Below, in pieces: positions 61,836 through 64,000 of a stretch of DNA of 64,000 nucleotides. Position numbers and translations under genes: made by a program. Numbering within the stretch: the first letter of the stretch is position 1; every line of letters begins with the position of its first letter. Source of the DNA: Tubulanus polymorphus (taxonomy: Eukaryota > Nemertea > Palaeonemertea > Tubulaniformes > Tubulanidae); NCBI RefSeq assembly GCF_964204645.1, contig NC_134034.1, positions 5,947,414-6,011,413 on the forward strand, read 5' to 3'. The notes beneath the pieces were generated by a model. It saw nothing but the letters and a program-made list of their open reading frames with translations. It had not been told where the DNA came from and made no database searches.

Positions 61836-62460
61836 TTGTAGATAATGTTGGTAGATATTTGATACAAATATTAGCTATAAAAATTGGACCAGAAACTGTT
61901 TATACATTAGATGATTATAATTCATTTGAACATTATAAAGATTTATGGTTAACTAAAGAGAGTAGAAAAAATATGATATTTCAAGGAATTGAAACAGAAA
62001 ATCAAAATGAAATAAGATCATAAGCAAATAATGCATTAGTAACTAATGCTGCAGATAATTTGATTAAAACGATCTATGGTAGTAAATATAAAATCCCATT
62101 AGATTTTGAATTGATAAATGATAATGCACCTTTGTACAATATGCAATTCAAGAAGATATTACATTTGAAATAAATTTTGCACCTGTAAATGACATTTTAT
62201 TATCTAGTGTTATTAAAGATATGGGTTATAAATTATCAAATATATGTTTAGAATATGATACAATAACTGATGAAAATATTGCTAGCACAATTAAAACTCG
62301 ATATAATCAAGGATTTCCATTATTATATGATTATATAGATACATTTAAAACTGTAACCATTAATGCAAGTGATGAAATAATCAATGAAAATATTAACTTT
62401 CCTGAAAGATCTATCAAAGGTATTTTAATATTTTTTTTACAAAAAAATATTGTTGGGAAT
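61836..62460 (+). pseudogene. older Polinton major capsid gene, middle part
   Basis: Starts VVDNVGRYLIQILAIKIGPE, continues FEHYKDLWLTKESRKNMIF, NLIKTIYGSKYKIPL and DMGYKLSNICLEYDTITDEN, and stops at SIKGILIFF, where the (TA)n array cuts it. Close to but clearly diverged from the capsid at 56087. One stop and one frameshift. Confidence 0.85.
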
Positions 62461-62469
62461 GGTAATAAC

Positions 62470-62647
<178 letters not shown>

Positions 62648-62714
62648 TGCTGATTTCTAATTCCGACCAACGAATGAGTTACGCATCAAATTCGGTTTTC
62701 TTTCCGAATGATTG

Positions 62715-62998
62715 CTTCACTGTTTATACAACACATAACCGATATTATTTCGAGAGCAGAGAACAGATGTTGCCTATGGATCGCTTATAAACCTTCTTCG
62801 AGGCTTCAACATCAACGACACGAATTAATCCATCTTTTCATGGATAGACTGATTTGATTTCTCCCAATTTCCACTGCCGCCTTGGAAGACCTTTATCGAT
62901 AACTAACGCAATATCTCCGTTCGCAATGTTCTGATTCGAAGACAACCATTTTTTGCCAATGGCCAAAAGAGAATGGGAAACGTGCTCCCTACTCCAGT
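62715..62998 (-). pseudogene. BEL/Pao integrase C-terminal (DUF5641-like) fragment
   Basis: Minus strand reads WSREHVSHSLLAIGKKWL, then NGDIALVIDKGLPRRQWKLG and [17 protein letters not shown] with one stop. The order 'gDialvid..lPr..W.lG..' followed by 'D G.iRvv.v' is the usual end of BEL/Pao Pol proteins. Not demonstrably the same element as the LTR/gag piece at 5.7 kb. Confidence 0.7.
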
Positions 62999-63069
62999 AA
63001 ATAAATCGAGATTAAATTATCGTAACAAACTGAACTCATGTACACTATTACTACAACATGTCGACAGCC

Positions 63070-64000
63070 CCCGGACTTATACCAAAGGCCGGAAAAGCTA
63101 ACCGCAAGGTCCCTAGTCGCCCGAGCCGGGAACGAAGGGAACTTGAGACGGCTCAACGGAAGGGCCGGACATGAGCCAGCGCTTCTCTTGAGCGAGGAGC
63201 ATGGGGCCCAACGCAGTCAAAGAACCCAACTCCCCCGACACATCACATAAGTAGAAGGACGCAAAGGTAGACGGGGAGGACCAAAAAGCTGCCCTACAAA
63301 CCTGGTCTAAAGAACCACCAGAGAAAACCGCCCACGAAGTGGCCATTGACCGAACCTGGTGAGACACTACTCTCGCGGAATCGGGCACCCCTTCTGGGTT
63401 GAGCGCCTCCTTGATGAGCAAGACTATCCAGCGGGCCACCTTGGCCCTGGAAATATCAGACTCCGACTTCTCCGAAAGGGGGAGAAAAAGTCTTTCTCTG
63501 GACTTACACCTGGGCTCGGTGCGGGACAGGAACATCCTCAAAGCCCTGACTTGGCACCAGGCCGAGTCCTGCAAGTCAACGGAAACTCCCTAACTCAGCG
63601 CCTCAATTCTCCACTCCCTGCCCGCAGAGGATGGCTTCTGGTTTTTCGCCGGGATCGACAATCCCGGGCGAGGCAAAACAAACTGGTCAAGGGGGCCAAA
63701 AACAATATGACCCGCCCGAGCCGACAAGGCATGAAGCTCCGACCTGCGCGCCGCCAAACACAGTAAAAACACGGTCTTCTTTGTCAGACGTGAAAACGAC
63801 AGAGAAGCTAAAGGCTCGTACGGAGCCGAAGTCAGATCCTTCAAAACGACCGTCAAATCCCATGGGAGAAGATCCTGGATCACCCTCGGACGAGAAATGG
63901 AAAATCACGCAATCAGCTGTGAAATACGAGGATCTGCCATGACTGACGGAAGGCACGCCGAGTGATGGGTATGGGAGATCGCCGACCCATAGCCTTTCAC
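63070..64000 (-). pseudogene. DIRS/Ngaro-type tyrosine recombinase (cut by window edge)
   Basis: GC-rich minus-strand frame with one in-frame TGA (near 63910) and one TAG (near 63590). Order: HSACLPSVMADPRISQLI-like region, WDLTVVLKDL, KTVFLLCLAARRSELHAL (first catalytic Arg), then HQVRSMATSWAVFSGGSLDQ (His and second Arg) and AAFWSSPSTFASFYL (terminal catalytic Tyr). These are the catalytic residues of tyrosine recombinases in the arrangement used by DIRS and Ngaro retroelements. RT/RNase H would lie beyond the window. Confidence 0.82.

Larger units (their letters stand above)
61510..62460. mobile_element. older Polinton copy, right-hand piece
   Basis: Two abutting parts in opposite orientation: coiled-coil gene (minus) to 61835 and capsid gene (plus) after it. 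The first is continuous, across the younger insertion, with the piece ending at 44398. Confidence 0.85.

Noticed and set aside
63687-63956. 89-codon minus-strand ORF
   Set aside because: Wrong frame across the tyrosine recombinase, whose motifs are in the frame ending at 63113 and 63590.

Overview
The window is animal genomic DNA, most likely from a marine invertebrate. That placement is an inference from spliced host genes with GT..AG introns, several non-LTR retrotransposon lineages, BEL/Pao and tyrosine-recombinase retroelements, and Polinton (Maverick) viruses. The species cannot be named from the sequence. Host coding sequence is sparse. Two spliced genes can be assembled with consistent intron phases: a Shisa/CX-module-like single-pass membrane protein (16.3-18.6 kb, first exon not found) and a complete secreted CAP-family protein in four exons (32.3-36.1 kb).

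Region 1-13.3 kb is a graveyard of mobile DNA. It holds the tail of a Polinton-family fragment (1-480), an endonuclease fragment of a LINE, a 2.4 kb long-TIR element with a perfect 9-bp target duplication, LINE fragments, the 5' LTR, primer site and gag start of a BEL/Pao element, a LINE ending in a (TTCG)n tail, and a decayed two-ORF LINE. Region 18.6-32 kb has tRNA-like SINEs, two foldback elements sharing a TTTGACGCGTCAAA-type repeat, and a nearly intact CR1-like LINE (20.5-24.2 kb).

The main object is a 17.1 kb Polinton at 44399-61509. It has perfect 60-bp terminal inverted repeats starting AGTAATTGG and a 6-bp target duplication TTTATT. It carries a protein-primed type DNA polymerase B, a retroviral-type integrase with a C-terminal chromodomain, an A32-like packaging ATPase, a double-jelly-roll major capsid protein, a putative penton protein and a set of small virion or membrane proteins. 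Three things set it apart. Its polymerase is split by an intein with a LAGLIDADG endonuclease, placed exactly inside the catalytic YxDTD motif. It encodes a protein resembling the poxvirus/giant-virus late transcription factor VLTF3. Nearly every one of its genes starts at TAAATG behind a T-run, the hallmark of poxvirus late promoters. Together these suggest a poxvirus-like late-gene module in a Polinton. The copy is decaying: it has about ten in-frame stops and about eleven frameshifts, while the integrase, ATPase and several small genes remain open.

This Polinton is nested inside an older, more decayed Polinton whose pieces flank it (43560-44398 and 61510-62460). The old capsid gene is split so that an inversion of the intervening block must be supposed. 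Just upstream, at 39752-41486, sits a 1.7 kb nearly perfect palindrome made of two inverted copies of one Polinton end around a 121-bp centre, with its own 6-bp target duplication AGTGCC. It is a miniature foldback Polinton carrying one orphan gene. The right edge of the window holds a BEL/Pao integrase C-terminus and a DIRS/Ngaro-type tyrosine recombinase, both broken.
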